A stretch of 64,000 nt of DNA from Bradyrhizobium sp. 21 (GCF_023073335.1 NZ_JADPJG010000003.1:445076-509075), one strand, 5' to 3'. Positions 26,198-35,542 are shown, counted from the stretch's first letter. Numbers and translations: made by a program. The notes: a model not told the origin generated them from the letters alone.

Positions 26198-27670
26198 GTG
26201 GCCAAATCGGAGTGGAGCTTCAGAAGCGCGGTCGAGCTGTCGGCCGCGCTGACCGCAAAGAAGGTCTCAGCGGTCGAACTGACACAGGACGCCATCGAGC
26301 GCATCGAACGGCACGACGGCAAGATCAACGCGGTCTGCGTGCGCGATTTTGACCGCGCGCTCGCCAGCGCAGGCGAGGCGGACGCTGCGATCGGGCGCGG
26401 CGAGACCAGGCCGCTGCTCGGCGTGCCCATGACGATCAAGGAATCCTTTAACATAGCCGGCCTGCCGACGACCTGGGGTTTTGTGCCGCAGAAGGATTTC
26501 AAGCCGGCCGAGGATGCGCTGGCGGTCAGCCGCATCAAGCAGGCCGGCGGCGTGATCCTCTGCAAGACCAACGTCCCGGTGGGACTCGGCGACTGGCAAA
26601 GCTACAACGACATCTACGGCACCACCAACAATCCCTACGATCTCGGCCGCACGCCGGGCGGCTCATCCGGCGGCTCGTCGGCGGCCCTTGCCGCGGGCTT
26701 TGGCGCGCTGTCGATCGGCTCCGACATCGGCGGTTCGCTGCGCGTGCCGGCATTTCACTGCGGCATTTATGCCCACAAGCCGACGATCAATCTCTGCCCC
26801 GCGCGCGGGGAAACGCCGCCGCCCTTTCCGGCCATTCCGCGCGAGGGCGATCTCGCCGTCATCGGTCCGATGGCGCGCACGGCTATGGATCTCAGCTTGC
26901 TGCTCGACGTGATGGCCGGGCCCGATCCGCTGGACGCCGGTGTCGCCTACAAGCTCGAGCTGCCGCCCGCGCGCCATCAGGCATTGCGGGATTTTCGCGT
27001 GCTGGTGATCGACAGCCAGCCGTTATTGCCGTCGGACCGGGACGTCCGCGGCGCGATCGACAAGCTTGCCGCCGACCTGTCGAAGGCCGGCGTGACAGTC
27101 GCGCGCGAGAGCCCGCTGCTGCCGGATTTTACCGAGGCGTCGCGGCTTTACGTCCGCATGCTCATGGGATTCCTCGGCGCATTTTTCCTGCCCGACATGT
27201 ACGCGGGCGCGCAGGTCGGCGCGAGCCAACTCTCGCCCGATGATCGGAGCCTTGGGGCCGAGCACCTGCGCGGCATTACCGCAAGCCATCGCGCCTGGGT
27301 GCTCGATGCCGGCGCCCGCGCCGCCCTGCGCGCGCAGTGGCGCACCCTGTTCAAGACGTTCGATGCGGTGATCTGCCCGATCATGCCGACACCGGCCTAT
27401 CCGCACGATCATTCGCCGGACCAGGACGCGCGGCGCATCAGCATTGACGGCAAGGATTATCCCTATTCCGACCACCTCGCCTGGCCGGGCATCGCAACGC
27501 TACCCGGCCTGCCGGCGACGGCCGTTCCGCTCGGGCTTTCAAAGAGCGGCCTGCCACTCGGCGCACAGATCGTCGGTCCCTTCCTCGAGGACCGCACGCC
27601 GCTGAAGCTCGCCGAGCTGATCGAACGCGAGTTCGGCGGGTTCGTGCCGCCGAAGATGTTCGACGATTAA
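26198..27670 (+). CDS. Amidase (amidase signature family)
   Basis: A 490-residue amidase-signature enzyme. The Ser-cisSer-Lys triad is visible: K81 in VPMTIKESF, S156 in TPGGSSGGSSAAL and S180 in SDIGGSLR. Position 24 residues apart between the two Ser matches known members. It hydrolyses an amide to acid plus ammonia in the cytosol; substrate unknown. The GTG at 26198 is preferred because AGCAGGAGA lies 7 bases upstream. It is single and convergent with the pncC-like gene; the enzyme is distinct from the amidase at 46177. Confidence 0.9.
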   Translation: MAKSEWSFRSAVELSAALTAKKVSAVELTQDAIERIERHDGKINAVCVRDFDRALASAGEADAAIGRGETRPLLGVPMTIKESFNIAGLPTTWGFVPQKDFKPAEDALAVSRIKQAGGVILCKTNVPVGLGDWQSYNDIYGTTNNPYDLGRTPGGSSGGSSAALAAGFGALSIGSDIGGSLRVPAFHCGIYAHKPTINLCPARGETPPPFPAIPREGDLAVIGPMARTAMDLSLLLDVMAGPDPLDAGVAYKLELPPARHQALRDFRVLVIDSQPLLPSDRDVRGAIDKLAADLSKAGVTVARESPLLPDFTEASRLYVRMLMGFLGAFFLPDMYAGAQVGASQLSPDDRSLGAEHLRGITASHRAWVLDAGARAALRAQWRTLFKTFDAVICPIMPTPAYPHDHSPDQDARRISIDGKDYPYSDHLAWPGIATLPGLPATAVPLGLSKSGLPLGAQIVGPFLEDRTPLKLAELIEREFGGFVPPKMFDD

Positions 27671-27677
27671 TTCCTTC

Positions 27678-27763
27678 GTCATTGCGAGCGAAGCGAAGCA
27701 ATCCAGAAATCTATCCGCGCAAAGACGCTGGATTGCTTCGTCGCAAGAGCTCTTCGCAATGAC
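27678..27763. repeat. Inverted repeat between convergent genes, GTCATTGCGAGCGAAGC family
   Basis: GTCATTGCGAGCGAAGCGAA opens the left arm and TTCGCAATGAC closes the right arm, with inner complementary segments GCAATCCAG and CTGGATTGC. It occupies the gap between the amidase and pncC-like stops and could end both transcripts. Confidence 0.8.
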
Positions 27764-27791
27764 AGTGCAAATGCTTCGTGGGCGCCGGAGG

Positions 27792-28274
27792 TCACTGCTC
27801 CAAAGTCTTCAGCAGCAATTTCAACGCTGTCGCCGCGAAAATCTGCATGTTGGCGAAGCGGTCGCCGCTACCCGTCTCCAGCGTCATCACCTCTGCTGCG
27901 GATCCTGACACTGCCATGCAGCTGTGGCCCGCCGCATCGCCGTAGCGGTTGCCGGTGGGACCGGCGGCACCGGTCTCGGACAGACCCCAGTCGCAGTTGA
28001 AGCGGCTGCGCATCCGCTCGGCCAGCAGTTGCGCGTAGGGCTCCGACGAGGAACGAAAGCCCTTCATGCCCTCGTCCGAAATATCCATCAGCACGCGCCT
28101 GGCATCGCGGGTGTAGACCACGGCGCCGCCGAGGAAATAGGCGGAGGCGCCGGGCACCGCGAGCAGGCTGGCCGAAATCAGGCCGCCGGTGGAGGATTCG
28201 GCCACCGCAATGGTCTGCCTGCGCGCGATCAGTTTCGCCGCGACCTGTTCCGCAATGCCGACGAGCTCTTTCAT
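27792..28274 (-). CDS. pncC: CinA-family nicotinamide-nucleotide amidohydrolase (PncC)
   Basis: A 160-residue stand-alone CinA C-terminal domain. Motifs are TIAVAESSTGGLISASLLAV (catalytic Ser/Thr region), YFLGGAVVYT and SETGAAGPTGN. The family deamidates nicotinamide mononucleotide to nicotinic acid mononucleotide in the pyridine nucleotide cycle. Length matches the usual 155-170 residues. The start at 28274 gives MKELVGIAEQVAAKLIAR, the standard opening. Confidence 0.88.
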   Translation of the reverse strand: MKELVGIAEQVAAKLIARRQTIAVAESSTGGLISASLLAVPGASAYFLGGAVVYTRDARRVLMDISDEGMKGFRSSSEPYAQLLAERMRSRFNCDWGLSETGAAGPTGNRYGDAAGHSCMAVSGSAAEVMTLETGSGDRFANMQIFAATALKLLLKTLEQ

Positions 28275-28442
28275 CCCTAATACCCCTTATTCCTTCGCAA
28301 CTGAGCTCATCATTCCTAGCATATGACAGAAGCCTTGGCCGAGTTGCGGGCGGCGGGCAGGCCTGCTTGAATGGCGGACAAGGCGGAGCGGTCAAGCGCG
28401 GCCCGCGAGAAGACGTGACGAGGAAACGCAAAGGGAGACGTC

Positions 28443-29501
28443 ATGGCGTCCCTGATCGCCGGCGGGGTGGATTGCGATGTGCATCCGGCCGTGCCGCATC
28501 TGACCAGCCTGCTGCCGTACCTGAACGACTATTGGCGCGATCAGGTGACGACGCGCGGCATGGTCGATCTCATCTCGCAATCCTATCCGCAGAATTCGCC
28601 GATCACGGCGCGCCCCGATTGGCGTCCCGGAAGCGGCAAGCCGGGCGAGAGCCTGGCGGACATGCAGCGCCATGTGCTCGATCCCTTCCAGCTTTCGCAT
28701 GCCATCTGCAATCCGCTCTATGGCGTGCAGATGGTGTTTTCAGAGGATCTGCAGGCCGCGTTCTGCCGCGCGCTGAACCAGTGGCTCGCGAAGGAATGGC
28801 TCGATCGCGATCCGCGGCTGCGCGGCTCGATCGTGATCCCTACGCAAAGCATCGAGAAGGCCGTCGCCGAAATCGAGCGCTGCGCGACGGACCGGCGCTT
28901 CGTGCAGGTGCTGATGCTGGTGATGGGCGACACGCCGCTCGGCAAGCGCGCGCTGTGGCCAATCTACGCGGCGGCGGAACGGCTGGAACTTGCGATCGGC
29001 GTGCACGCCGGTTCTGCCTATCACAATCCACCGACCGCGGTGGGCTGGGGTTCCTACCACATCGAGGATTATGTCGGTCAGGCCCAGGCGTTCCAGACCC
29101 AGCTCACCAGCCTGATCGTTGAGGGCGTGTTCGCCAAATATCCGCGGCTGAAGATGGTGATGCTGGAATCCGGCGTCTCCTGGATCTCCCCCTATCTCTG
29201 GCGGCTGCACAAGTTCTGGCGGGGGGTGCGGATGGAGACGCCCTGGGTCGACCGCGCGCCGCTGGAGATTGTGCGCAGCAACATCCGCTTCTCGTTACAG
29301 CCATTTGATGCGCCGCCGAACGAGGCGACATTAATTCGTCTGTTTGATCATATGCAGTCGGACGAATTGGTTCTATTCTCCACGGACTATCCGCACTGGC
29401 AGTTCGACGGCCAGGACGCGCTGCCCGCAGGTCTCACCCCCGATCTCGTGCGCAAGATCATGATCGATAATTCGCATGCCACCTATCCCCGCCTGAAATG
29501 A
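28443..29501 (+). CDS. Amidohydrolase family protein (amidohydrolase 2 / ACMSD-like), first of a pair
   Basis: A 352-residue TIM-barrel metal hydrolase or decarboxylase. The N-terminal metal motif is GGVDCDVHPA (DxDxH type) and the late Asp is in FSTDYPHWQFDG, with IGVHAGSAYHNPP providing a mid-barrel His. Members act on aromatic or keto acids. AAAGGGAGACGTC precedes the ATG, a strong ribosome-binding site. It starts a three-gene unit with a paralogous amidohydrolase 25 bases downstream and a Rieske protein, suggesting a common catabolic step. Confidence 0.86.
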   Translation: MASLIAGGVDCDVHPAVPHLTSLLPYLNDYWRDQVTTRGMVDLISQSYPQNSPITARPDWRPGSGKPGESLADMQRHVLDPFQLSHAICNPLYGVQMVFSEDLQAAFCRALNQWLAKEWLDRDPRLRGSIVIPTQSIEKAVAEIERCATDRRFVQVLMLVMGDTPLGKRALWPIYAAAERLELAIGVHAGSAYHNPPTAVGWGSYHIEDYVGQAQAFQTQLTSLIVEGVFAKYPRLKMVMLESGVSWISPYLWRLHKFWRGVRMETPWVDRAPLEIVRSNIRFSLQPFDAPPNEATLIRLFDHMQSDELVLFSTDYPHWQFDGQDALPAGLTPDLVRKIMIDNSHATYPRLK

Positions 29502-29526
29502 GCCCGCTGCCAAAGGAGGCAAGGCG

Positions 29527-30636
29527 ATGAATATTCAGTTCCGCGAAAACTCCGAAGCCGCTTCTCCCCTGACCGTCAAAACCGCGATCGCGGACTGCGA
29601 CATCCATCCGGCGCGCGCCACCCGCACCGAGCTCTATCCCTATCTCGCCAAACGCTGGCAGCATCATCTCGAGATCTACGGTGTCCATGCCTATCAGGGC
29701 ATGATGGAAGGGCCGCCCTATCCGAAGGCCCAGCCCAACGCCTCGCGCCGCGACGCCTATCCGCCGGAAGGCGGGCCGCAGGGCTCATCGCTGTCCTTCA
29801 TGCAGAAGCAGCTGCTTGATCCCAACAATGTGCAGCTCGGCGTGCTCAATCCGCTCAACACCGGGCAAGGCATCCGCAATCACGAACTCTCGGCGGCGCT
29901 GTGCTCGGCGATCAACGACTGGCAGATCGACAAATGGACCAGCAAGGACAAGCGGCTGAAGGGGTCCATTGTCGTCGGCAATGAGGACGGACTGTCGGCC
30001 GCGGCCGAAATCCGCGAGCGCGCCGGCGACAAGAACTTTGTCCAGGTGCTGCTGCTCAGCCGCAACGTCGAACCGCTCGGGCAGCGTCGTTATTGGCCGA
30101 TCTATCAGGCCGCGGAAGAGGCGGGCCTTCCCGTCGGTGTCCACGCTTTCGGCTTTGGCGGCAACCCGATCACGCCGTCGGGCTGGCCTTCCTACTACAT
30201 CGAGGAGATGGTGGGGCATTCGCAGTGCCAGCAATCGGCGCTGGCGAGCCTCGTGCTGGAGGGCGTGTTCGAGCGCTTCCCGAAATTGAAGATGGTGATG
30301 ATCGAGGCCGGCTTCGGCTGGGCGCCGTCGCTGGCGTGGCGGCTCGACAAGGTCTGGCAGCGGCTCAGAAGCGAGGTGCCGCATGTCAAACGGCCGCCGT
30401 CGGAATATATCCGCGAGCAGGTGTGGTGGACGACGCAGCCGATGGAGGATCCGGAGCGGCGCGAGGATCTGTTCGACGTCATCAAATGGATCGGCTGGGA
30501 CCGCCTGCTGTTTGCGACCGACTATCCGCATTGGGACTATGACGAGCCGTCGCGCGTCTTGCCGGCGGGCGTCGGCGAGGATGATCGCGAGGCTTTCTAC
30601 CTCGGCAATGCGAAGAAGCTGTACGGCATTTCCTGA
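29527..30636 (+). CDS. Amidohydrolase family protein, second of a pair
   Basis: A 369-residue paralogue of the preceding gene, with the matching motifs AIADCDIHPA near the N-terminus, VGVHAFGFGGNPITPSGW in mid-barrel and FATDYPHWDYDEP near the C-terminus. A near-perfect AAAGGAGG lies 8-15 bases upstream of the ATG. The stop overlaps the start of the Rieske gene by one base (TGATG), so translation is coupled. Two different amidohydrolases in tandem may form a heteromeric enzyme or act on successive intermediates (inference). Confidence 0.86.
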   Translation: MNIQFRENSEAASPLTVKTAIADCDIHPARATRTELYPYLAKRWQHHLEIYGVHAYQGMMEGPPYPKAQPNASRRDAYPPEGGPQGSSLSFMQKQLLDPNNVQLGVLNPLNTGQGIRNHELSAALCSAINDWQIDKWTSKDKRLKGSIVVGNEDGLSAAAEIRERAGDKNFVQVLLLSRNVEPLGQRRYWPIYQAAEEAGLPVGVHAFGFGGNPITPSGWPSYYIEEMVGHSQCQQSALASLVLEGVFERFPKLKMVMIEAGFGWAPSLAWRLDKVWQRLRSEVPHVKRPPSEYIREQVWWTTQPMEDPERREDLFDVIKWIGWDRLLFATDYPHWDYDEPSRVLPAGVGEDDREAFYLGNAKKLYGIS

Positions 30637-31049
30637 TGGCGAGGCACGTCATTGCCCCGGTGGATGAACTGCCGCCCGGCACGCGAAAATTTCTGGAGAT
30701 CGACGGGCGGCCGATCGCGGTCTTCAACATCAAGGGGGAGTATTTCGGCCTGATGAACCGCTGCCCGCATCAGGGCGCCGCGCTGTGCGAGGGACCGCTG
30801 ATCGGGCTCGCGCAATCGAAGGACCCGGGCGACATCGAGTATACAAAACTCGGCGAGATCATCCGCTGCCCCTGGCACGGCTGGGAGTTCGACATCCGCA
30901 CCGGCCAGTCCTACTGCGACCCCCGCCGCCTCCGCGTGAAGGCGTATGCGGCGCATGTCGAGCCGGGCGCGAGCGTGGTGAAGGGGCCGTACGTCGCGGA
31001 AACCATACCGGTGAAGGTCGAGAGCGATTACGTGGTGGTGGAGCTGTAG
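30636..31049 (+). CDS. Rieske [2Fe-2S] protein
   Basis: A 137-residue soluble Rieske ferredoxin-like protein. The cluster ligands are visible as CPHQGAALC and CPWHGWEFD, separated by a longer than usual insert of about 20 residues (GLAQSKDPGDIEYTKLGE). There is no catalytic oxygenase domain and no reductase gene nearby. It would pass electrons or serve as the small ferredoxin of an oxygenase. The ATG overlaps the stop of the amidohydrolase, so it belongs to that operon. Confidence 0.88.
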   Translation: MARHVIAPVDELPPGTRKFLEIDGRPIAVFNIKGEYFGLMNRCPHQGAALCEGPLIGLAQSKDPGDIEYTKLGEIIRCPWHGWEFDIRTGQSYCDPRRLRVKAYAAHVEPGASVVKGPYVAETIPVKVESDYVVVEL

Positions 31050-31057
31050 CCCCACCA

Positions 31058-31162
31058 CCGTCATTCCGGGGCAGCCCGCAGGGCTGAACCCGGAATCCAT
31101 CGTGCGACAAGTATGCTGGGAGAAATGGATTCCGGGTTCGCCCTCCCGCGCCCCGGAATGAC
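31058..31162. repeat. Nested inverted repeat between convergent genes, CGTCATTCCGGGGC family
   Basis: Outer arms are CGTCATTCCGGGGC (31058-31071) and GCCCCGGAATGACG (31149-31162), perfectly complementary. Inner arms GAACCCGGAATCCAT (31085-31099) and ATGGATTCCGGGTTC (31124-31138) are also perfect. It fills the gap between the Rieske gene and the MFS gene, which converge, and may act as a bidirectional terminator. Confidence 0.85.
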
Positions 31163-31168
31163 GCGCAG

Positions 31169-32494
31169 TCAGTGACTCGCCGCCGGCTCACCGACAGCAT
31201 CATATGTCGGCACCGCCTTGCCGCCGCCGCGATAGACGACCGACGCCGCGATGATGCCGAGCAGCGCCGCCAGCATCAGCCAGTAGCCGGGCGAGGCCTT
31301 GTCGCCGGTGTGCTCGATCAGCAGGGTCGAGGCGAACGGCGTGAAGGTGCCGAACAGCGCGGCGGCGAGCGCGAAGGCGAGCGAGAAGCAGGTGGTGCGG
31401 ACATGCGCCGGCACGATCTCGACGAGAGCGCCGAGCATGGTGCCGCTGTAGACGCCGAAATAGAACGAGAACATCATCTCGACCGCGAGCAGCTTGCCGA
31501 AGGTTGGCGCCGCCACCAGCCAGTGCAGCGCCGGATAGGCGGTGACCAGCGACAGGCAGGCGATGGTGATCAGCACCGGCTTGCGGCCGATGCGGTCGGA
31601 CAATGCACCGCCGACCGGATTCCAGAAGAAGTTGGTCACGGCGACAAGCAGCGTCACCAGCAGCGCATCCTGCGACGACAGCTTCAGCACCGTCTTGCCG
31701 AAGGTCGGCGTGTACACGGTGACGAAATAGAACGTCGTCGTGGTCAGGACCGCGATCATCATGCCGAGGAGGACGATGCGCCAGTTGGCGAGCGCGGAGG
31801 CGAACACTTCGTTTGCGGTCGGGTGCTTCTTCATGGCGAGGAAGGCCGGCGTTTCCTCCAGCGTCCGCCGCAGGAAGAAGATCAGGGGGATGATCATGCA
31901 GCCGACGAAGAAGGGGATGCGCCAGCCCCAAGCGGCGACGGTGTCAGCCGGCATCACCTCGGACAGGAGGTAACCGAGGATCGAGGCCACGAAGATCGCG
32001 ACCTGCTGGCTCGACGACTGGAATGAGGTGTAGAAGCCGCGATTGCCCGGCGTCGAGATCTCCGACAAATAAACCGAGACACCGCCGAGCTCGACGCCGG
32101 CGGAGAAGCCTTGCAGCAGCCGTCCAAGCAGCACGATGACCGGCGCGGCGATGCCGATGCTGGCGTAGGTCGGACAGAACGCGATCACCACGGTGCCGGC
32201 GGCCATGATGGCCAGCGTGACGATCAGGCCCTTGCGGCGGCCGATGCGGTCGATATAGGCGCCGAGCACGATCGCGCCGACGGGACGCATCAACGCGCCG
32301 AGCCAGAACACGCCGAAGGTGTTGAGCAACGACGCGGTCTCGTTGCTGGACGGGAAGAACGCCTTGCCGATGGCGGCGGCATAGAAGCCGAACAGGAAGA
32401 AGTCGAACTGCTCGAGGAAATTGCCGCTCGTTGCGCGCAGGATCGCGCCGATGCGCGACTTGATCTCGGGCGGATTGGTTGCTGGTCCAGCCAT
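31169..32494 (-). CDS. MFS transporter, metabolite:H+ symporter (citrate/tricarballylate-like)
   Basis: A 441-residue carrier with 12 predicted segments. The opening [21 protein letters not shown] and the loop [17 protein letters not shown] are typical of the metabolite:H+ symporter (MHS) branch, and [18 protein letters not shown] further supports it; closest character is citrate or tricarballylate carriers. It should import an organic acid. The start at 32494 is the first Met. The LysR gene 142 bases upstream on the same strand may regulate it. It converges on the Rieske operon. Confidence 0.85.
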   Translation of the reverse strand: MAGPATNPPEIKSRIGAILRATSGNFLEQFDFFLFGFYAAAIGKAFFPSSNETASLLNTFGVFWLGALMRPVGAIVLGAYIDRIGRRKGLIVTLAIMAAGTVVIAFCPTYASIGIAAPVIVLLGRLLQGFSAGVELGGVSVYLSEISTPGNRGFYTSFQSSSQQVAIFVASILGYLLSEVMPADTVAAWGWRIPFFVGCMIIPLIFFLRRTLEETPAFLAMKKHPTANEVFASALANWRIVLLGMMIAVLTTTTFYFVTVYTPTFGKTVLKLSSQDALLVTLLVAVTNFFWNPVGGALSDRIGRKPVLITIACLSLVTAYPALHWLVAAPTFGKLLAVEMMFSFYFGVYSGTMLGALVEIVPAHVRTTCFSLAFALAAALFGTFTPFASTLLIEHTGDKASPGYWLMLAALLGIIAASVVYRGGGKAVPTYDAVGEPAASH

Positions 32495-32636
32495 GATTTT
32501 ACTCCCCTTGCAGATACGGCCGGACCGGAACTCGCTTCACGGCAGGCGACGGGATTGTTGCTGCGACAATCTGTCTTACCCCTCTCGCGCGGGGTGCGGC
32601 GAGTCAATCGAATTTGCCGGGGAAGCTGATGATTTT

Positions 32637-33536
32637 TCAGGCCTTATTTTGCGTTGCAGCGATCATCCATTCGCGGAATGCGGCGAGCTTGGGCGACTCA
32701 CGCCGGCTCTCCGGCGCGACCAGATAGAAGCCGGCATCGGCCGGCAGCGCGATCTTGAAGGGAACGACGAGACGGCCCTTGGCGATGTCGTCCTGGACGT
32801 AGGAGGTCCGCCCCATCGCCACGCCGATGCCGTCGATTGCGGCCTGGATGGTCATGAAGATCATGTCGAAGGTGACGCCGGGCTGCCGGGCGATGTCGGC
32901 CGGCAGGCCCGCCGCCGTCAGCCACAGCCGCCAGTCGTCGCTGTTGGCGTTGGAGGTGTGCAGCAGCATATGGCTCTTGAGGTCCTCCGGACAGCGCAGC
33001 GGCTTGTCGCCGTGCAGCAGCGACGGACTGCACACCGGAAACAACTCGTCCGCCATCAGCCAGTCGGCGCGCAGGCCCGGCCACTGGCCGCGGCCGTAAC
33101 GGATCGCGGCGTCGACATTGTCGCGCTGGAAGTCGACGAGGCTTGTCGAGGTGGTGATGCGGACGTCGATGCCGGGATGGTGCTCCTGGAAATCAGTCAG
33201 CCGCGGCAGCAGCCATTTTGCGGCAAGCGAAGCCAGCGTGGAGACCGTCAGCACCTTGTCGTCGTCCTTGCGCAACAGCCGGTCGGTGGCGAGCCTGAGG
33301 TCGTTGAAGGCGGCGCGGACGCCAGGCAGATAGTCGCGCGCCTCCGCCGTCAGCGCCAGCGCGCGGTTCTGCCGGACGAACAGGCGAATGCCAAGCTCCT
33401 CCTCGAGCCTGCGGATCTGATGGCTGATCGCGGTCTGGGTCACGTTCAGCTCGGACGCCGCCAGCGTGAAGCTGAGATGGCGCGCGGCGGCCTCAAAGGC
33501 CCGCAATCCATTCAGGGAGGGCAATCTGGCAGTCAT
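32637..33536 (-). CDS. LysR-family transcriptional regulator, GcvA-like
   Basis: A 299-residue regulator. Residues 1-65 form the winged HTH (LNGLRAFEAAARHLSFTLAA and NVTQTAISHQIRRLEEELG), and residues about 95-299 form the effector-binding domain. The HTH sequence is of the GcvA type common in rhizobia. Likely target is its downstream neighbour, the MFS carrier, or the divergent DUF1127 gene. The 110-base divergent region contains an ATGA-N7-TCAT palindrome (33552-33566) that could be an operator; this is inference. Confidence 0.9.
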   Translation of the reverse strand: MTARLPSLNGLRAFEAAARHLSFTLAASELNVTQTAISHQIRRLEEELGIRLFVRQNRALALTAEARDYLPGVRAAFNDLRLATDRLLRKDDDKVLTVSTLASLAAKWLLPRLTDFQEHHPGIDVRITTSTSLVDFQRDNVDAAIRYGRGQWPGLRADWLMADELFPVCSPSLLHGDKPLRCPEDLKSHMLLHTSNANSDDWRLWLTAAGLPADIARQPGVTFDMIFMTIQAAIDGIGVAMGRTSYVQDDIAKGRLVVPFKIALPADAGFYLVAPESRRESPKLAAFREWMIAATQNKA

Positions 33537-33646
33537 CTGGCAGCAGGATACATGACTTTATTTCATGCGAAGGAGTACAAATTGTCGTTTGTCGCAACGC
33601 ACTCAGAGGCAGATAACAGCAGTCAACTTAGCTCCAGGAGCTGAAA

Positions 33647-33850
33647 ATGTCTACTTTAACCCAGAATTCGATGACAAATCATCATGCTCCGGGTCTGATC
33701 CACCAGATAGGCGAGACGCTTCATGTCTGGCACGAGCGCTACCGGACCAGGCGTGAGCTCACCAACTGGTCCGCGCGCGACCTCCAGGACGTCGGGCTAT
33801 CCTGGAGCGATGTGGCCTATGAGGCCGACAAACCCTTCTGGCGGGCCTGA
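33647..33850 (+). CDS. DUF1127 small protein
   Basis: A 67-residue basic protein. The C-terminal DUF1127 motif is visible in WHERYRTRRELTNWSARDLQ followed by DVGLSWSDVAYEADKPFW. Related proteins in alphaproteobacteria affect RNA turnover, phosphate and stress responses. The ATG at 33647 follows CAGGAGCTGAAA. It lies 80 bases before the GNAT gene on the same strand. Confidence 0.85.
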   Translation: MSTLTQNSMTNHHAPGLIHQIGETLHVWHERYRTRRELTNWSARDLQDVGLSWSDVAYEADKPFWRA

Positions 33851-33930
33851 TTGGCCGCCAGGCCGGCGCCGCCTGACGGTGGGGGCGCCGGCGGTCCCCT
33901 TTTGTCTTTGGTCCCTTTGGGGCACGTATC

Positions 33931-34554
33931 ATGAGCACTCTTCGCCCGGAAGACCTGAAGCAATATTCGGACACGCTACGCACCCGACAGGGCGAGTCGC
34001 TCAACGTGCGCTTCATCGAGCCGCGCGACACCGAAGAGCTTCAGCACTATTTCCGCTCGCTCACGACCCGCTCCCGCTACAACCGCTTCTTCGGCGCGAT
34101 CAGCGAGCTGCCAAAAGGCCTGCTGAGCGAATTCCTCGATGTCGGAGCGCGCGAGCGTTTCACCGTGGTTGCGACCAAGATGGTCGACGGCTTCGAGACG
34201 ATCGTCGCCGAGGCGCGCTACGCGCTCCATGCCGAGACGTCGACGCTCGAGTTCGGCCTGTCGGTCGACGACCGCTGGCAAGGCCACGGCATCGCCACCG
34301 TGCTCATGAAGAATCTGGAATGCCGCGCTGCCGCGCTTGGCGCCGACCACATTTTCGGCGACACGCTGCGCTCCAACGAGTCCATGATCTCGCTCGCCCG
34401 CAAATCCGGCTTCGCCTTCGTCAATCATCCTGACGACTGGAAGCTCGTGCGCTTCGACAAGGAGATCGCGGTCGCACCAAAAGACATCCTATGTGCGAGC
34501 TGGCGTCTCGCCGCCCTTTCCCGTCAGGCCGAAAGCCCCTCAGCCTCGGTCTGA
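33931..34554 (+). CDS. GNAT family N-acetyltransferase
   Basis: A 207-residue acetyltransferase. The acetyl-CoA site is in WQGHGIATVLMKNLECRAAA (Q/R-x-x-G-x-G/A-like), followed by a beta5 segment GADHIFGDTLRSNESMISLARK and GFAF. Residues 27-60 (RFIEPRDTEELQHYFRSLT) give strand 1 and helix 1. The substrate, small molecule or protein, is unknown. A strong terminator follows at 34567, so the transcript probably ends here, perhaps starting at the DUF1127 gene. Confidence 0.85.
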   Translation: MSTLRPEDLKQYSDTLRTRQGESLNVRFIEPRDTEELQHYFRSLTTRSRYNRFFGAISELPKGLLSEFLDVGARERFTVVATKMVDGFETIVAEARYALHAETSTLEFGLSVDDRWQGHGIATVLMKNLECRAAALGADHIFGDTLRSNESMISLARKSGFAFVNHPDDWKLVRFDKEIAVAPKDILCASWRLAALSRQAESPSASV

Positions 34555-34566
34555 CACCACTGCAAG

Positions 34567-34598
34567 CCCGGCTCTGGCAACGGAGCCGGGTTTTTTTT
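34567..34598 (+). terminator. Rho-independent terminator after the GNAT gene
   Basis: An 8-bp stem CCCGGCTC (34567-34574) pairs with GAGCCGGG (34583-34590) over an 8-base loop and is followed by eight T (34591-34598). It is the clearest intrinsic terminator on the plus strand in the window. Confidence 0.92.
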
Positions 34599-34611
34599 GC
34601 CAGTGTAAGGT

Positions 34612-34660
34612 CCGTCATCCTTCGAGGCCTCGGCTTCGCTCCGGCGCCTCGGGATGACGG
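34612..34660. repeat. Short copy of the CATCC/GGATG inverted repeat between convergent genes
   Basis: CCGTCATCC (34612-34620) pairs with GGATGACGG (34652-34660), with inner AGGC/GCCT pairing. It is a reduced relative of the element at 22097. It lies between the GNAT terminator and the stop of the convergent crotonase gene. Confidence 0.65.
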
Positions 34661-34695
34661 TGCGCCATTCGGACGCGCGGCGCGTCCTACGGTCT

Positions 34696-35526
34696 TCATT
34701 TCCCCGTGAACACTGCCTTGCGCTTCTCGATGAAGGCCTGCACCGCCTCCTTGTGATCGGCGGTGGTGGTCAGGCGGATCAGCCGCTCGGCTTCGTGATC
34801 GCGCGCGGTTTCGAAATCGAACAGCAGGGCCTCGTCGAGATTGTCCTTCATGTAGCGCAGCGCCAGGCGCGGGCCTTCGGCGAGGGATTTTGCCAGTGCG
34901 AAAGCCTCGGCCTGCAATTGGTCGTCGGGCACGACGCGATTGACGAGGCCGATGGCTTCGCAACGCGCTGCGTCCACGCGATCGCCGGTGAACAGCAACT
35001 CGCGCGCCCGTGCGGTACCGACGAGGCGCGTCAACAGCCACGCGATGCCATAGTCGCCGCTGAGCGCGATGCGGCCATAGCCGGTGGCGACGAAGGCCGA
35101 TTGCGCGGCAATGCGGATGTCGCAGGCCATGGCGATGGCAAGTCCCGCGCCGGCCGCCGGCCCAGGCAGGGCCGCGATCGTCGGCTTGCGGACCGACACC
35201 AGCGCGCCGGTGAGCAGCCGCTGCCGCTCCTGGAGATCGGCGACCTTGTCATCAAAGGACATATCGAGCTTGGCCTTGTCGCGATGCGCGCCCATGCCCT
35301 TGACGTTGCCTCCGGCGCAGAAGGCTTTGCCCGCCCCGGTGATCAGCAGCGCGCCCACATCGGGATTCTCGCCGCAGGTGCGGATCATCGTACGCAACGC
35401 CGGCGTCAGCGTGTCCGACAGCGAGTTGCGCGCCTCCGGCCGGTTCAGCGTGATCAATGCGACGCGGTCGCGGATGACGCAAAGGAGTTCATTGGTGCCG
35501 GTGTCGATGGTGGTTTCCGTGGTCAT
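34696..35526 (-). CDS. Enoyl-CoA hydratase/isomerase (crotonase) family protein
   Basis: A 276-residue crotonase-fold enzyme. The oxyanion loop is GKAFCAGGNVKGMG and the second one GPAAGAGLAIAMACDIRIA. The two Glu of classical hydratases are absent: the first position is Ala in GLAIAMACD and the second Gly in FVATGYGRI; an Asp in SGDYGIAWLL is kept, as in PaaG-like isomerases. So it is more likely an isomerase or other crotonase reaction than a beta-oxidation hydratase. The start is at 35526. It lies downstream of the SDR gene on the same strand, separated by a GTGGG-type repeat. Confidence 0.85.
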   Translation of the reverse strand: MTTETTIDTGTNELLCVIRDRVALITLNRPEARNSLSDTLTPALRTMIRTCGENPDVGALLITGAGKAFCAGGNVKGMGAHRDKAKLDMSFDDKVADLQERQRLLTGALVSVRKPTIAALPGPAAGAGLAIAMACDIRIAAQSAFVATGYGRIALSGDYGIAWLLTRLVGTARARELLFTGDRVDAARCEAIGLVNRVVPDDQLQAEAFALAKSLAEGPRLALRYMKDNLDEALLFDFETARDHEAERLIRLTTTADHKEAVQAFIEKRKAVFTGK

Positions 35527-35542
35527 CGTTGCTCCCTGCTCT

